A DNA stretch of 64,000 nucleotides, from assembly GCA_963850415.1 (NCBI GenBank), contig CAWKLE010000003.1, positions 248,001-312,000 on the forward strand, read 5' to 3'. Source of the DNA: VAXT01 sp963850415 (GTDB lineage Bacteria > Actinomycetota > Thermoleophilia > Gaiellales > Gaiellaceae). The notes under the pieces are model-generated. The model was not told the origin of the DNA, searched no databases, and saw only the letters and a program-made list of their open reading frames with translations. A program made the translations under genes and the position numbers. This document shows positions 54,019 to 62,902 of this stretch, one piece after another (positions within the stretch are counted from its first letter, which is position 1; each line of letters opens with the position of its first letter).

Positions 54019-54620
54019 CCTGGCGCGTCGCCGGCACGTATGTCGAGTCGTGCAACTGCGACGCCCCGTGCCCGTGTAGGCGGATCGACGGCGTCCCGGG
54101 AGGACGGTCGACGCACGGCATCTGCGAAGGAGCCCTGTGCTGGCAGATCGTCGACGGCGAAGCCGACAATCTCGACCTCTCGGGCCTCCGAGTCGTGCTG
54201 GCGACGCGCTACAGCGACGACGAGGAGGGCTCTCCGTGGAGCTGGATCCTCTTTCTCGACGAGCGAGGCACCCCCGAGCACCACCGGGCGCTCGAGGAGA
54301 TCTGGGCGGGCCGCGTCGCCGGCGAGCAGCTGGAGCACTTCCCGTGGGCGTGGAAGCCGAGCCACCTTCTCGGCGTGCAACCGGCGCAGATCGAGCTCGA
54401 CCACACACCCCGCCGCCAGTGGTTCAGAGTCCGCGACGAGGTCACCGTCCGCGTCTCCGGCCCCTACGAAGGCGCCGAGACCATCACCTGCGTGATCCCG
54501 GGCCACGAACAGCCGGGCGAGGAGATCGTGGCCGGCGAGCTCAGCGTCGACGACGAGTTGCTCCGCTTCGAGTACGCCGGCGTGTGCGGCTTCGCCGCGA
54601 ACTTCGACTACTCGGGCTGA
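54015..54620 (+). CDS. DUF1326 cysteine-rich protein
   Basis: 201 residues from the GTG at 54015 (GTGA overlap with grx). It opens WRVAGTYVESCNCDAPCPC, the diagnostic DUF1326 cysteine cluster, and has HGICEGALCWQI with two more cysteines. Members are thought to bind a metal or redox group, without proof. Its translational coupling with BolA and Grx4 suggests iron-sulfur or copper handling. A terminator follows at 54732. Confidence 0.85.
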   Translation: MTWRVAGTYVESCNCDAPCPCRRIDGVPGGRSTHGICEGALCWQIVDGEADNLDLSGLRVVLATRYSDDEEGSPWSWILFLDERGTPEHHRALEEIWAGRVAGEQLEHFPWAWKPSHLLGVQPAQIELDHTPRRQWFRVRDEVTVRVSGPYEGAETITCVIPGHEQPGEEIVAGELSVDDELLRFEYAGVCGFAANFDYSG

Positions 54621-54731
54621 AGCCGAACCCTTACCGAATTTTCAGAGATCGCAAACGCCCTGCTCATGCGCGGGAGTTTGACTGGAGCGCACAGGACGAC
54701 GGCTATCTCCCCCTCCCTCAGCCTCGCTCCC

Positions 54732-54760
54732 ACAAAGCCCGCCCTCGAGGCGGGCTTTGT
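54732..54760 (+). terminator. Intrinsic terminator after the BolA-Grx-DUF1326 operon
   Basis: ACAAAGCCCGCC pairs with GGCGGGCTTTGT around a 5-nt loop; the U run is inside the 3' arm. Confidence 0.8.
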
Positions 54761-54877
54761 CTTGGAAATGGAACGCTCAGGTGAGGGATGGACCGGGTTT
54801 TGCGGACGGTCGATGTTGCCACCAACGCAATCATCGGTGCGGCCTTCCGTACCGATCGTCCATGGAGGTCTGCACCG

Positions 54878-55039
54878 ATGCAGAAGCTCTACAACTGGCT
54901 CACCCGTGAAGACGGGCAGACGATGGCGGAGTACGGCGTCGTCCTGGCTGTCATCACGATCGCGGTCTTCGGCGCCCTTGCCCTGCTCTCGGGCAACATC
55001 GTCAACGCGCTGACCCGCGTCGCCGGCTACATCACCTAG
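54878..55039 (+). CDS. flp: Flp-type type IVb pilin, copy 1
   Basis: 53 residues from the ATG at 54878 with GGAGG (54864-54868) 9 nt upstream. A positive leader MQKLYNWLTREDG precedes the prepilin-peptidase site, then QTMAEYGVVLAVITIAVFGAL: the conserved Glu5 and Tyr6 of Flp pilins followed by the hydrophobic helix. Total mature length is about 40 residues. It would form Flp/Tad adhesion pili, but no TadA ATPase, secretin or prepilin peptidase gene lies in the window. It is followed by its own terminator. Confidence 0.92.
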   Translation: MQKLYNWLTREDGQTMAEYGVVLAVITIAVFGALALLSGNIVNALTRVAGYIT

Positions 55040-55057
55040 TAGTCAGCAGTGACCTGA

Positions 55058-55100
55058 CGGCGTGGCTTGGATCGCCTGTCCGAGCCACGCCGTCCTTTTT
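55058..55100 (+). terminator. Intrinsic terminator of pilin copy 1
   Basis: CGGCGTGGCTTGG pairs with CCGAGCCACGCCG (one G-U), loop 9 nt, then TCCTTTTT. Confidence 0.9.
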
Positions 55101-55217
55101 CTGGCGTACCGCAGATCACCATCCAGGGGGATGAAACCGGTGGTCTGGCCGCCGATGACAAGGGAGTCCAACCGAGACGCGTCCGTCCGCGTCATTCGAC
55201 CATGGAGGTCTGCACCG

Positions 55218-55379
55218 ATGCAGAAGCTCTACAACTGGCTCACCCGTGAGGACGGGCAGACGATGGCCGAGTACGGCGTCGTCCTGGCTGTCATCACGAT
55301 CGCGGTCTTCGGCGCGCTTGCCCTGCTTTCGGGCAACATCGTCAACGCGATGACGCGGGTCGCCGGCTACATCACGTAG
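55218..55379 (+). CDS. flp: Flp-type type IVb pilin, copy 2
   Basis: 53 residues, 340 bp after copy 1, with the same GGAGG site. It differs from copy 1 in one residue (NAMTRV for NALTRV) and a few silent bases. Cleavage site DG|QTMAEY and the helix are the same. Confidence 0.92.
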   Translation: MQKLYNWLTREDGQTMAEYGVVLAVITIAVFGALALLSGNIVNAMTRVAGYIT

Positions 55380-55397
55380 TCGAGCTCGAAGGTGTGA

Positions 55398-55439
55398 GGC
55401 GTGGCTTGGAATCGCTGATTCCGGGCCACGCCGTTCCAC
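55398..55439 (+). terminator. Hairpin after pilin copy 2
   Basis: GGCGTGGCTTGGAAT pairs with ATTCCGGGCCACGCC (two G-U) around cgctg, then GTTCC. The U run is weak. Confidence 0.75.
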
Positions 55440-55558
55440 TTCGGCGTACCCCAGATCACCACGCAGAGGGATGTCCCGCGCTGCCGGTCCAGCCGATGAC
55501 ACGGGAGTCCAACCAGACGCGTCCGTCGGCGTCGCTTCGTCCATGGAGGTCTGCTCCG

Positions 55559-55720
55559 ATGCAGAAGCTCTACAACTGGCTCACCCGTGAAGATGGGCAG
55601 ACGATGGCCGAGTACGCCGTCGTCCTGGCCGTCATCACGATCGCGGTCTTCGGCGCGCTTGCCCTGCTCTCGGGCAACATCGTCAACGCGCTGACCCGCG
55701 TCGCCGGCTACATCACGTAG
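55559..55720 (+). CDS. flp: Flp-type type IVb pilin, copy 3
   Basis: 53 residues, 341 bp after copy 2. It has EYAVVLAV in place of EYGVVLAV and otherwise matches copy 1. The upstream 110 bp, including AGTCCAACC-AGACGCGTCCGTC, is like that of copy 2. Confidence 0.92.
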   Translation: MQKLYNWLTREDGQTMAEYAVVLAVITIAVFGALALLSGNIVNALTRVAGYIT

Positions 55721-55740
55721 TCGAGCCCCGGCAAGACCTG

Positions 55741-55786
55741 GCGGCGCGGCTTGGAACGCTGTTCCGAGCCGCGCCGCTTCTCTTTT
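55741..55786 (+). terminator. Intrinsic terminator of pilin copy 3
   Basis: GCGGCGCGGCTTGGAAC pairs with GTTCCGAGCCGCGCCGC (two G-U) around gct, then TTCTCTTTT. Confidence 0.85.
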
Positions 55787-55921
55787 CACTTCCTCTCGAT
55801 CAAGATCATGAAGAGGGTCCTGACGATCGCGGGCTTCATCCACCAGGCCGACCGCTTTGCGGTACGCGGATCACGCCACCAGGGGATCTGCGCGCTGCTG
55901 CGACCGGCCGATGGTCCAACC

Positions 55922-56077
55922 ATGCGGAACAGCGAGCTCCACCTCGAAAGCGGCCCCACGATGACGGAGTACGCGAGGACGCTCTCGGTCCTCACGATCT
56001 TCTGCCTCTCGGCATTCGCCCTCGTCGCGGCCGCCAGCACGGGCGCCCTCACACGCTTCGCCGGCTACCTCACCTGA
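55922..56077 (+). CDS. Diverged Flp-like pilin, copy 4
   Basis: 51 residues from the ATG at 55922. MRNSELHLESG precedes PTMTEYARTLSVLTIFCLSAFAL, and the end GALTRFAGYLT mirrors NALTRVAGYIT of the other copies. The cleavage site and Glu5-Tyr6 are kept, but the helix has a Cys and Ala-rich sequence. No strong ribosome-binding site and no terminator are seen. It might be a minor pilin (tip or regulator), or a decaying copy. Confidence 0.65.
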   Translation: MRNSELHLESGPTMTEYARTLSVLTIFCLSAFALVAAASTGALTRFAGYLT

Positions 56078-56177
56078 TCGGGGGATACTCGGCGCCGCCG
56101 AGTTCACCGATATTGCGTAGCGACAGGTAACCAAAGGCGCTGGCGGCCCACGCCGACCACCACCGGAGGGTCCAGCC

Positions 56178-56366
56178 GTGCTCCGACTCAGACGACATCG
56201 AGCTCCCGAACAGCCAGACTTCCTCGACCTCGGCGACGGCAAGTCGCCGGAGCGCAGGCGAGCGGATGCCAGGCGAGCCCATTACGAGCACCAGCGGCGA
56301 CTGCTCGAGGTCAAGAACGTCGAGCAGTTGATCTCGTCGATTCAGCTCGAGAAGTCCGCTCCTTAA
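56178..56366 (+). CDS. Small basic protein, hypothetical
   Basis: 62 residues, GTG start with GGAGGG about 8 nt upstream. The sequence is charged (RRRADARRAHYEHQRRLLEVKNVEQL) with no recognised domain. Could be spurious. Confidence 0.35.
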   Translation: MLRLRRHRAPEQPDFLDLGDGKSPERRRADARRAHYEHQRRLLEVKNVEQLISSIQLEKSAP

Positions 56367-56419
56367 GAATCTCCTGAGAGACCATGGACGCACGCATGGG
56401 CGAGCCGTAGGCTCGTCAC

Positions 56420-56653
56420 ATGCGTCGCGTCCTGGCCCCGGCACTGGCAGCCCCCAGCTGGGCTGACGGTGATCGGGCTCGCGCCGGAGCAGCCGTCGCG
56501 GGACCTCTGGTCCCGACCGGCTGATCGGGACCTCCGGCGCGGATGAGCTCTACGGTCTTGGCGGCAATGACCAGCTCGCCGGGCGCGGCGCCACTTGACT
56601 CGATCAACGGAGGGCCGGGCCTGCGACCGGTTCTCCGGCGCACCCTCGGCTAG
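56420..56653 (+). pseudogene. Relic of a secreted RTX (haemolysin-type calcium-binding) protein
   Basis: It starts as a signal peptide (MRRVLAPALAAPSWADG) that runs into a stop at 56522. In a second frame the sequence GTSGPDRLIG-TSGADELYGLGGNDQLAGRGA follows, clear RTX nonapeptide repeats (GGxGxD type), and in a third frame DSINGGPG then CDRFSG. Thus a short RTX gene has at least two frame changes and lacks most repeats. It meets the convergent korB end. Confidence 0.7.
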
Positions 56654-57664
56654 ACGACCCAGGTGTCGCCGGCGTGGATGAGCGACTCGAGGTCGCCTTG
56701 GCCACGCTCGGCCGTCGCCGTCTCCAGCTGCCCGGACATCAGCTCGTCGTAGACCGGGCGCTCGACGTCTCGGAAGATCCCGATCGGCGTCGGGCCGTGC
56801 GGAGTGTGCGAGACCCGCGACAGGGCGAACGCAAGTGACCCGACCTCCTGGTGCTCGTCGTGCACGAGCAGGCCGCCCTCGTCCGCCGAGCACCAGCTCG
56901 CACGAGCCGTCGGCCCGCAGCTTCACGCCGCGCTCACTCTCGGCGCCGAAGCGGATCGGCTCGCCGTGGACGAGGCGGATCTGGTTCTCCGTCTGCTCCT
57001 TGACCGCGTCGAAGGCGCCGTCGTTGTAGACGTTGCAGTTCTGGTAGATCTCGACGAGCGCCGAGCCCTTGTGACTCGCGGCGCGGCGGAGCACCTCGGT
57101 CAGGTGCTTCTTGTCCGTGTCGATCGAGCGCGCGACGAAGGTCCCCTCCGCCCCGAGCGCGATCGAGACCGGGTTGAACGGATAGTCGAGCGAGCCCATC
57201 GGCGTCGACTTGTTGCGCGTCCCGAGCGGCGAGGTCGGCGAGTACTGCCCCTTCGTCAGCCCGTAGATCTGGTTGTTGAAGAGCAGGATCTTCACGTTCA
57301 CGTTCCGGCGCAGCGCGTGGATCAGGTGGTTGCCGCCGATCGAAAGCGCGTCGCCGTCGCCGGTCACGACCCAGACGGACAGGTCTGGACGGGACGTGGA
57401 GAGGCCGGTCGCGATCGCCGGCGCCCGCCCGTGGATCGAGTGCATCCCGTACGTCTGCATGTAGTACGGGAAGCGTGCGGCGCAGCCGATCCCGGAGATG
57501 AAGACGATCTTCTCGCGCGGCAGGCCGAGCTCGGGCATGAACGACTGCACCGCGGCGAGGATCGCGTAGTCCCCGCAGCCCGGGCACCAGCGCACCTCCT
57601 GGTCGGACTTGAAGTCCTTCGCGGTCAGCTGCACCAGCTTCCCGTTGGCGCCGTTCTCGCTCAA
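56650..57664 (-). pseudogene. korB: 2-oxoacid:ferredoxin oxidoreductase beta subunit (KorB), C-terminal frame broken as sequenced
   Basis: Residues 1 to about 260 from the TTG at 57664 form a complete KorB: WCPGCGDYAILAAVQ with the CxxC of the iron-sulfur or TPP region, GIGCAARFPYYMQTYGMHSIHGRAPAIATGL (in pieces), thiamine diphosphate motif GDGDALSIGGNHLIHALRRNVNVKILLFNN (in pieces). Near 56890 one extra base moves the C-terminus (SADEGGLLVHDEHQEVGSLAFAL to SLIHAGDTWVV, ending 56650) to another frame. The enzyme part is otherwise intact, so a sequencing error is likely. With KorA it decarboxylates a 2-oxoacid such as 2-oxoglutarate, reducing ferredoxin and forming acyl-CoA. Confidence 0.88.
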
Positions 57665-57870
57665 TGCCTGGGCTTTCCGTCGTCGGTCTTGACGTAGTCG
57701 GGCGGGAAGGTCGCCGGACCTCCACCTCCCAGCGGGTCCAACTTCTGGGACTGCGCAGCGGACGTCATCGCATCGATGTTGTCCACGGAACGCTGGCCGT
57801 CACCGGCCTGCACCGACTTCAGCTTCGACGGAAGCAGCTTCTCGAGCAGGTTACGAAGCATTCTCTCCAT
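57661..57870 (-). CDS. Small protein of the korAB operon (69 aa)
   Basis: The ATG at 57870 lies 17 nt inside the upstream micro-ORF, and its stop overlaps the korB start (TTGA). The protein starts MERMLRNLLEKLLPSKLKSV, a short amphipathic helix, and continues with a low-complexity Gly- and Asp-rich part (LDPLGGGGPATFPPDYVKTDDG). No domain is recognised. Tight coupling on both sides supports a real gene rather than chance. Confidence 0.6.
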   Translation of the reverse strand: MERMLRNLLEKLLPSKLKSVQAGDGQRSVDNIDAMTSAAQSQKLDPLGGGGPATFPPDYVKTDDGKPRH

Positions 57871-58020
57871 CCTCGTCGTGGGGGTTGGGCAGGATCAGCT
57901 CCTCGTCCTCTTCGGGCTCGATGAAATCGCCTGGCCGCTTCGTGCCGAGGGCCAGGTCGTCGGGCTCTCGCGAGCTCCCGCGGAGCATCTCGGTGAACCT
58001 GTCGATCCACCTCTGGAACA

Positions 58021-58021
<1 letters not shown>
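57851..58021 (-). CDS. Micro-ORF of the korAB operon (56 aa)
   Basis: ATG at 58021 shares its A with the korA stop (TGATG); stop TAA at 57851-57853. The sequence has an amphipathic N-terminal helix (MFQRWIDRFTEMLRG) and a strongly acidic second half (FIEPEEDEELILPNP). It overlaps the start of the next small gene by 20 nt. It might be a small assembly or ferredoxin-docking factor; this is a guess from charge and position. Confidence 0.6.
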
Positions 58022-59856
<1,835 letters not shown>

Positions 59857-59885
59857 CGCCTCTTTGGGAGGTATAGCAGCCTTCT

Positions 59886-60542
59886 TCAGGCCGTCGCAGC
59901 GGCTGTCCGGCGGCGCAGCCGGTAGGTCAGATATGCCGTTGTGATGATTGGGGCGACGATCACGCCGAGTAGCAGCAGGGCACCGAGGAAATGCGGAAAG
60001 CCGCCCGAGCTGGAAGAGTCGACGCAGTTCCACTTTCCCGTAAATGGGTCAGTGGTACAGGTTGACGAACCCGAACCGCCGGAGAGGGTCAGGCTGGACA
60101 CGAGGATGAGGACCGAGAGACCGAGCCCACCCGGCACAAACACGGTTCCAATGATCTTGTCGCGGACGTTCCAGGCGTTCGAGACCCAGAGCAGCACGAC
60201 GCCGATCACCCAGCCGAAGATCGGAATGACGATTCCTCCGATCAGCAGCATGATCAGGGCGCCGACCTCCATCCAGCCCGGCTTGAACACCTGAGCCGGC
60301 GCAGTCGGACGGACGTCGAACCGCTCACGCGCGTCCTCGGCGATGTCCGCCGGGTCGCCGAGACCTTCGAGGATGTTGCGCACGTCGGCCTCGGTCTCGT
60401 GCTCGACCCCGGCACGCGCCTCGGCTATGTGCCCGGCGATCTCGTCCACAATCTCGCGCCGCCTGTCGCGCGGCAGGTCGTCGAGCTCGACCTCGAGGTG
60501 CTTCAGGTACCGCTCGACCAGCTTGTCGGGTGTCGTGCTCAT
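59886..60542 (-). CDS. HAAS-domain membrane protein
   Basis: 218 residues from the ATG at 60542, which shares its A with the padR stop; a GTG one codon earlier is also possible. An HAAS (DUF1700-type) helical domain, residues 5-75 with LVERYLKHLEVELDDLPRDRRREIVDEIAGHI (in pieces), is followed by four TM helices (about 92-215) and a hydrophilic loop with a possible Cys pair. HAAS proteins are often paired with a PadR regulator, as here, and are thought to act in envelope stress control or to be modulated by it. Confidence 0.87.
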   Translation of the reverse strand: MSTTPDKLVERYLKHLEVELDDLPRDRRREIVDEIAGHIAEARAGVEHETEADVRNILEGLGDPADIAEDARERFDVRPTAPAQVFKPGWMEVGALIMLLIGGIVIPIFGWVIGVVLLWVSNAWNVRDKIIGTVFVPGGLGLSVLILVSSLTLSGGSGSSTCTTDPFTGKWNCVDSSSSGGFPHFLGALLLLGVIVAPIITTAYLTYRLRRRTAAATA

Positions 60543-60892
60543 CACCCTGCCTCCCTTTCCACGAAGTGATCCACGGCGTCACGGAATCGGCCCCATTCGC
60601 CCTTGAATGCGTCGAGCGCAGCGCGACCGGCGGTCGTGAGCTTGTAGTAGCGCCTCGGCGGCCCCGAGGTCGACTCGCGCCAGGTGGTATCGACGAGCCC
60701 ATCACGGCGCAGGCGGCTCAGGAGCGGGTAGATCGTGCCCTCGCTCGTGACCATGCCATCCGTCTCGGCCAGCGAGCGGACGAGGTCGAACCCGTAGCGC
60801 TCCTCATCGGCGAGCAACGCCAGCACGCAGTACTGGAGCGTCCCCTTGCGCATCTGCGCCAGGAGTGCGTCCTGCTTCCCGGCGGCTACCAT
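60542..60892 (-). CDS. PadR family transcriptional regulator
   Basis: 116 residues from the ATG at 60892. A PadR winged helix fills about 12-110: MRKGTLQYCVLALLADEERYGFDLVRSLAE (in pieces), VTSEGTIYPLLSRLRRDGLVDTTWRESTSGPPRRYYKLT with the wing. It most likely represses its own operon with the HAAS gene. Its leaderless promoter is unusually well formed. Confidence 0.93.
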   Translation of the reverse strand: MVAAGKQDALLAQMRKGTLQYCVLALLADEERYGFDLVRSLAETDGMVTSEGTIYPLLSRLRRDGLVDTTWRESTSGPPRRYYKLTTAGRAALDAFKGEWGRFRDAVDHFVEREAG

Positions 60893-60899
60893 GCATCAC

Positions 60900-60928
60900 A
60901 AGGTACCTGGGTAAGCCGCCTAAGTCAA
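60900..60928 (-). promoter_or_regulatory. Promoter of the padR-HAAS operon
   Basis: TTGACT (60923-60928), 17-bp spacer, TACCTT (60900-60905), then 7 nt to the ATG. An AGGTACCT palindrome (60901-60908) overlaps the -10 box and could be the PadR site. Confidence 0.75.
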
Positions 60929-61372
60929 TCGACGCCGATGACGACGGACACGCGCGCGGTTCCCGCACGTTCCTCGATCGCACCACCGGCGCGTGTGGCT
61001 TCGCGTCTCGTCGACGAACGCTCGCCGACAGATCTCATCCGCGCAGCGCTTGAGACGCGGCCGCCTCGATCGCCGCAGGATCGAACCGAACGAGCCAGCG
61101 AGCACCCGCTCAGTCCGATCGATCCACTTCCCCCCGACGGGGTCGAACGCCACGACGTAGCCACCGTCCGGCTCCGCCTGGAGGTGCGCGCGCACGGGCA
61201 GGCGGCGCGAGACGGCGTTCAGCTCGGCGAGCTCGGGCCCAGAGAGCTGCCGGCCGGCGGCGACGGTGTCGGTCAGCCGCGCCAGCAACGTGCGCAGCTC
61301 GTCGAGCCTCCGTTGCTCGGCACGCGTGAACCCACGAGACGTCTCGACGACGCCGTCGTTGATGAAGTCCAT
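60920..61372 (-). CDS. CGNR zinc-finger transcriptional regulator
   Basis: 150 residues. The N-terminal ABATE-type stress domain (MDFINDGVVETSRGF and a helix DELRTLLARLTDTVAAGR) is short. The C-terminal CGNR finger is complete: LKRCADEICRRAFVD, then RRWCDRGTCGNRARVRRHRRR, with Cys pairs to hold zinc and the CGNR box. It likely binds the 30-bp inverted repeat in front of it. The 3' end covers the padR -35 box. Confidence 0.85.
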   Translation of the reverse strand: MDFINDGVVETSRGFTRAEQRRLDELRTLLARLTDTVAAGRQLSGPELAELNAVSRRLPVRAHLQAEPDGGYVVAFDPVGGKWIDRTERVLAGSFGSILRRSRRPRLKRCADEICRRAFVDETRSHTRRWCDRGTCGNRARVRRHRRRLT

Positions 61373-61394
61373 CAGTGCTCGATCTTGCTCTTGC

Positions 61395-61424
61395 GTAATG
61401 CTCTAATTATAGTTAGGGCATTAC
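61395..61424. promoter_or_regulatory. 30-bp inverted repeat with divergent promoters (CGNR / M23)
   Basis: GTAATGC-T-CTAA and TTAG-G-GCATTAC arms. The AT-rich centre holds TATAAT for the minus strand (61406-61411) and TATAGT for the plus strand (61408-61413), the latter with TTGCTC (61385-61390) 17 bp upstream. A regulator bound here would control both genes. Confidence 0.75.
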
Positions 61425-61437
61425 ACGGACGGCGCTC

Positions 61438-62682
61438 ATGGCTCTGCTCTTCCTCGTCCTCGCCGGCACAGCTCTCGCCGCGGCGAGCTCGACGGCGCCG
61501 TCCGAGCCGCCGGTCCTGCCCTTCTATCCGCAGGCCGGGATCCTCTGGCAAGACCTGTACTTCGCGAACTTCGTCGACCTCGACCCCGGACCGGGAACGC
61601 TCGACTGGAACTGCGGCCACCAGACGTACGACGGCCACACCGGCGAGGACTCGATCATCCGCTCCTTCCGGGAGAAGCGGATCGGCGTACCGGTGTTCGC
61701 CGCCCTCGACGGAATCGTGATCGAGGTTTCCGACAACCTCCCCGACGAGCATGTCGAGCGAACCATGACCCCGGTCGACAACCACGTGATCGTCTTCAGC
61801 CGCGGACGCCACGTGCACACGGTGTACGGGCACCTGCGCAGGGGCGTCATGGTGCGGGACGGCCAGCGCGTCGTCGCCGGCCAGCAAATCGGCTGGACGG
61901 CGTCCAGCGGCCACAGCAGCTGGCCCCACCTGCACTTCACGACGAAGCTGGACTTCCAGGTGGTCGAGCCGTTCGCAGGCCCGTGCCGTTCCGGCAGGAG
62001 CTATTGGCGTGATCAGGCCGCTGTCCCGACCGAGCCGTACGTCCGCGACTTCACCTTCTCGCGGACGCCGCTCGGCGGCCGGCGCGACCCGCCGTGGGAC
62101 GAGGCCGTCCGCACGGGCACGTTCCCGCGGGGCATGCGAAACGTCTACTTCCGCACCGAGTTCGCGTTCTTCGACGGCGGGCCGATGCGCGTGGCCTTCA
62201 CCCGGCCCGACGGCAGCGTCGCGCTCGACGCCGTTCGCGCAACTCCACTCCAGGGCGACCGCGCCACGTTCGCGGACTGGCGCGAGCGGCTGAACCTCGA
62301 CCAGTTGGGGACGTGGCGGCTGCGAATGGAGAGCGGCGGACAAGTGCTCGTGGACGCGCCGTTCACCGTCGGCGTCGCCCGGAACAGGCGGCCGAACCCC
62401 GTCGGGCTTCGGCTCGATCCCGCGCAGCCGACAAGCGACGACGTGATCCAGTGCGTCGTCCTCACTTCGCTCGTGACGGAGGACCCCGACTACGCGATCG
62501 TCCGCTACCGCTACCGCTGGCGCGTCGGAGGAACGCTCGTGCGGCAGGTCAGGAGTGCCGGGCTGTCGGACGTCCTCCGCCACCGGCTCGCCAAGCCGGG
62601 CCAGCAGGTCTCGTGCACGGTCAGGCCGTCGGACGGAAAGCGCTTCGGCCGGCCCACGACAACAGCAGTCACGGTGCGCTGA
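61438..62682 (+). CDS. Secreted M23 (LytM-type) peptidase
   Basis: 414 residues starting with a short signal peptide (MALLFLVLAGTALAAA). The catalytic part (about 60-180) has HTGEDSIIR (H and D ligands), GHLRRGVMV and WPHLHFTTKLDF with the HxH pair, so the zinc site is complete. The rest (200-414) shows beta-rich domains with no name, one with an RYRYRWRVGGTLVRQVRS stretch. It should cut peptide cross-bridges of peptidoglycan or other glycyl peptides. Divergent from the CGNR regulator, which probably controls it. Confidence 0.87.
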   Translation: MALLFLVLAGTALAAASSTAPSEPPVLPFYPQAGILWQDLYFANFVDLDPGPGTLDWNCGHQTYDGHTGEDSIIRSFREKRIGVPVFAALDGIVIEVSDNLPDEHVERTMTPVDNHVIVFSRGRHVHTVYGHLRRGVMVRDGQRVVAGQQIGWTASSGHSSWPHLHFTTKLDFQVVEPFAGPCRSGRSYWRDQAAVPTEPYVRDFTFSRTPLGGRRDPPWDEAVRTGTFPRGMRNVYFRTEFAFFDGGPMRVAFTRPDGSVALDAVRATPLQGDRATFADWRERLNLDQLGTWRLRMESGGQVLVDAPFTVGVARNRRPNPVGLRLDPAQPTSDDVIQCVVLTSLVTEDPDYAIVRYRYRWRVGGTLVRQVRSAGLSDVLRHRLAKPGQQVSCTVRPSDGKRFGRPTTTAVTVR

Positions 62683-62902
62683 CGCGCACGACGTTCAGGC
62701 CCCAGGCGCGCCCCGCCGCGAACAGCTCATCAGGATCGACCTCGTCGCGCCAGCCGATGAAGTGGCGGTCGGGCTCGTCCTCGGTCGAGCCGTAGACCGC
62801 GAGCCGCAACTCCTGATCGCGAGTACGGACTCCGCGCTCCAGCTCGTCGCGCCTGCGCTCCGCCTCCTCCGCTGCCGGGCCCTCGGCATACCCCTTTGCC
62901 AT
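62669..62902 (-). CDS. Small hypothetical protein linked to a VOC gene
   Basis: 77 residues from the ATG at 62902, which shares its A with the stop of the VOC gene (TGATG). It opens MAKGYAEGPAAEEAERRRDELERG and contains DRHFIGWRDEVDPDEL. No domain is recognised. Its coupling with the VOC gene suggests a linked role. Confidence 0.65.
   Translation of the reverse strand: MAKGYAEGPAAEEAERRRDELERGVRTRDQELRLAVYGSTEDEPDRHFIGWRDEVDPDELFAAGRAWGLNVVRVSAP

Larger units (their letters stand above)
54878..55720 (+). repeat. Tandem duplication of a 340-bp pilin unit
   Basis: Start-to-start distances are 340 and 341 bp. Each unit holds a Shine-Dalgarno site, a pilin gene, a terminator-like hairpin and, for copies 2 and 3, a similar leader. 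Confidence 0.85.

Noticed and set aside
54621..54760. Possible tRNA or small RNA (GGAGCG...CGCTCC around 54690-54731)
   Set aside because: No T-loop GGTTCRANNC and no anticodon arm; the strong hairpin is better explained as the operon terminator.
55100..55217. c-di-GMP (GEMM) riboswitch before a pilin gene
   Set aside because: Some G-rich and ACC elements are there, but the conserved core bases of GEMM-I were not found.
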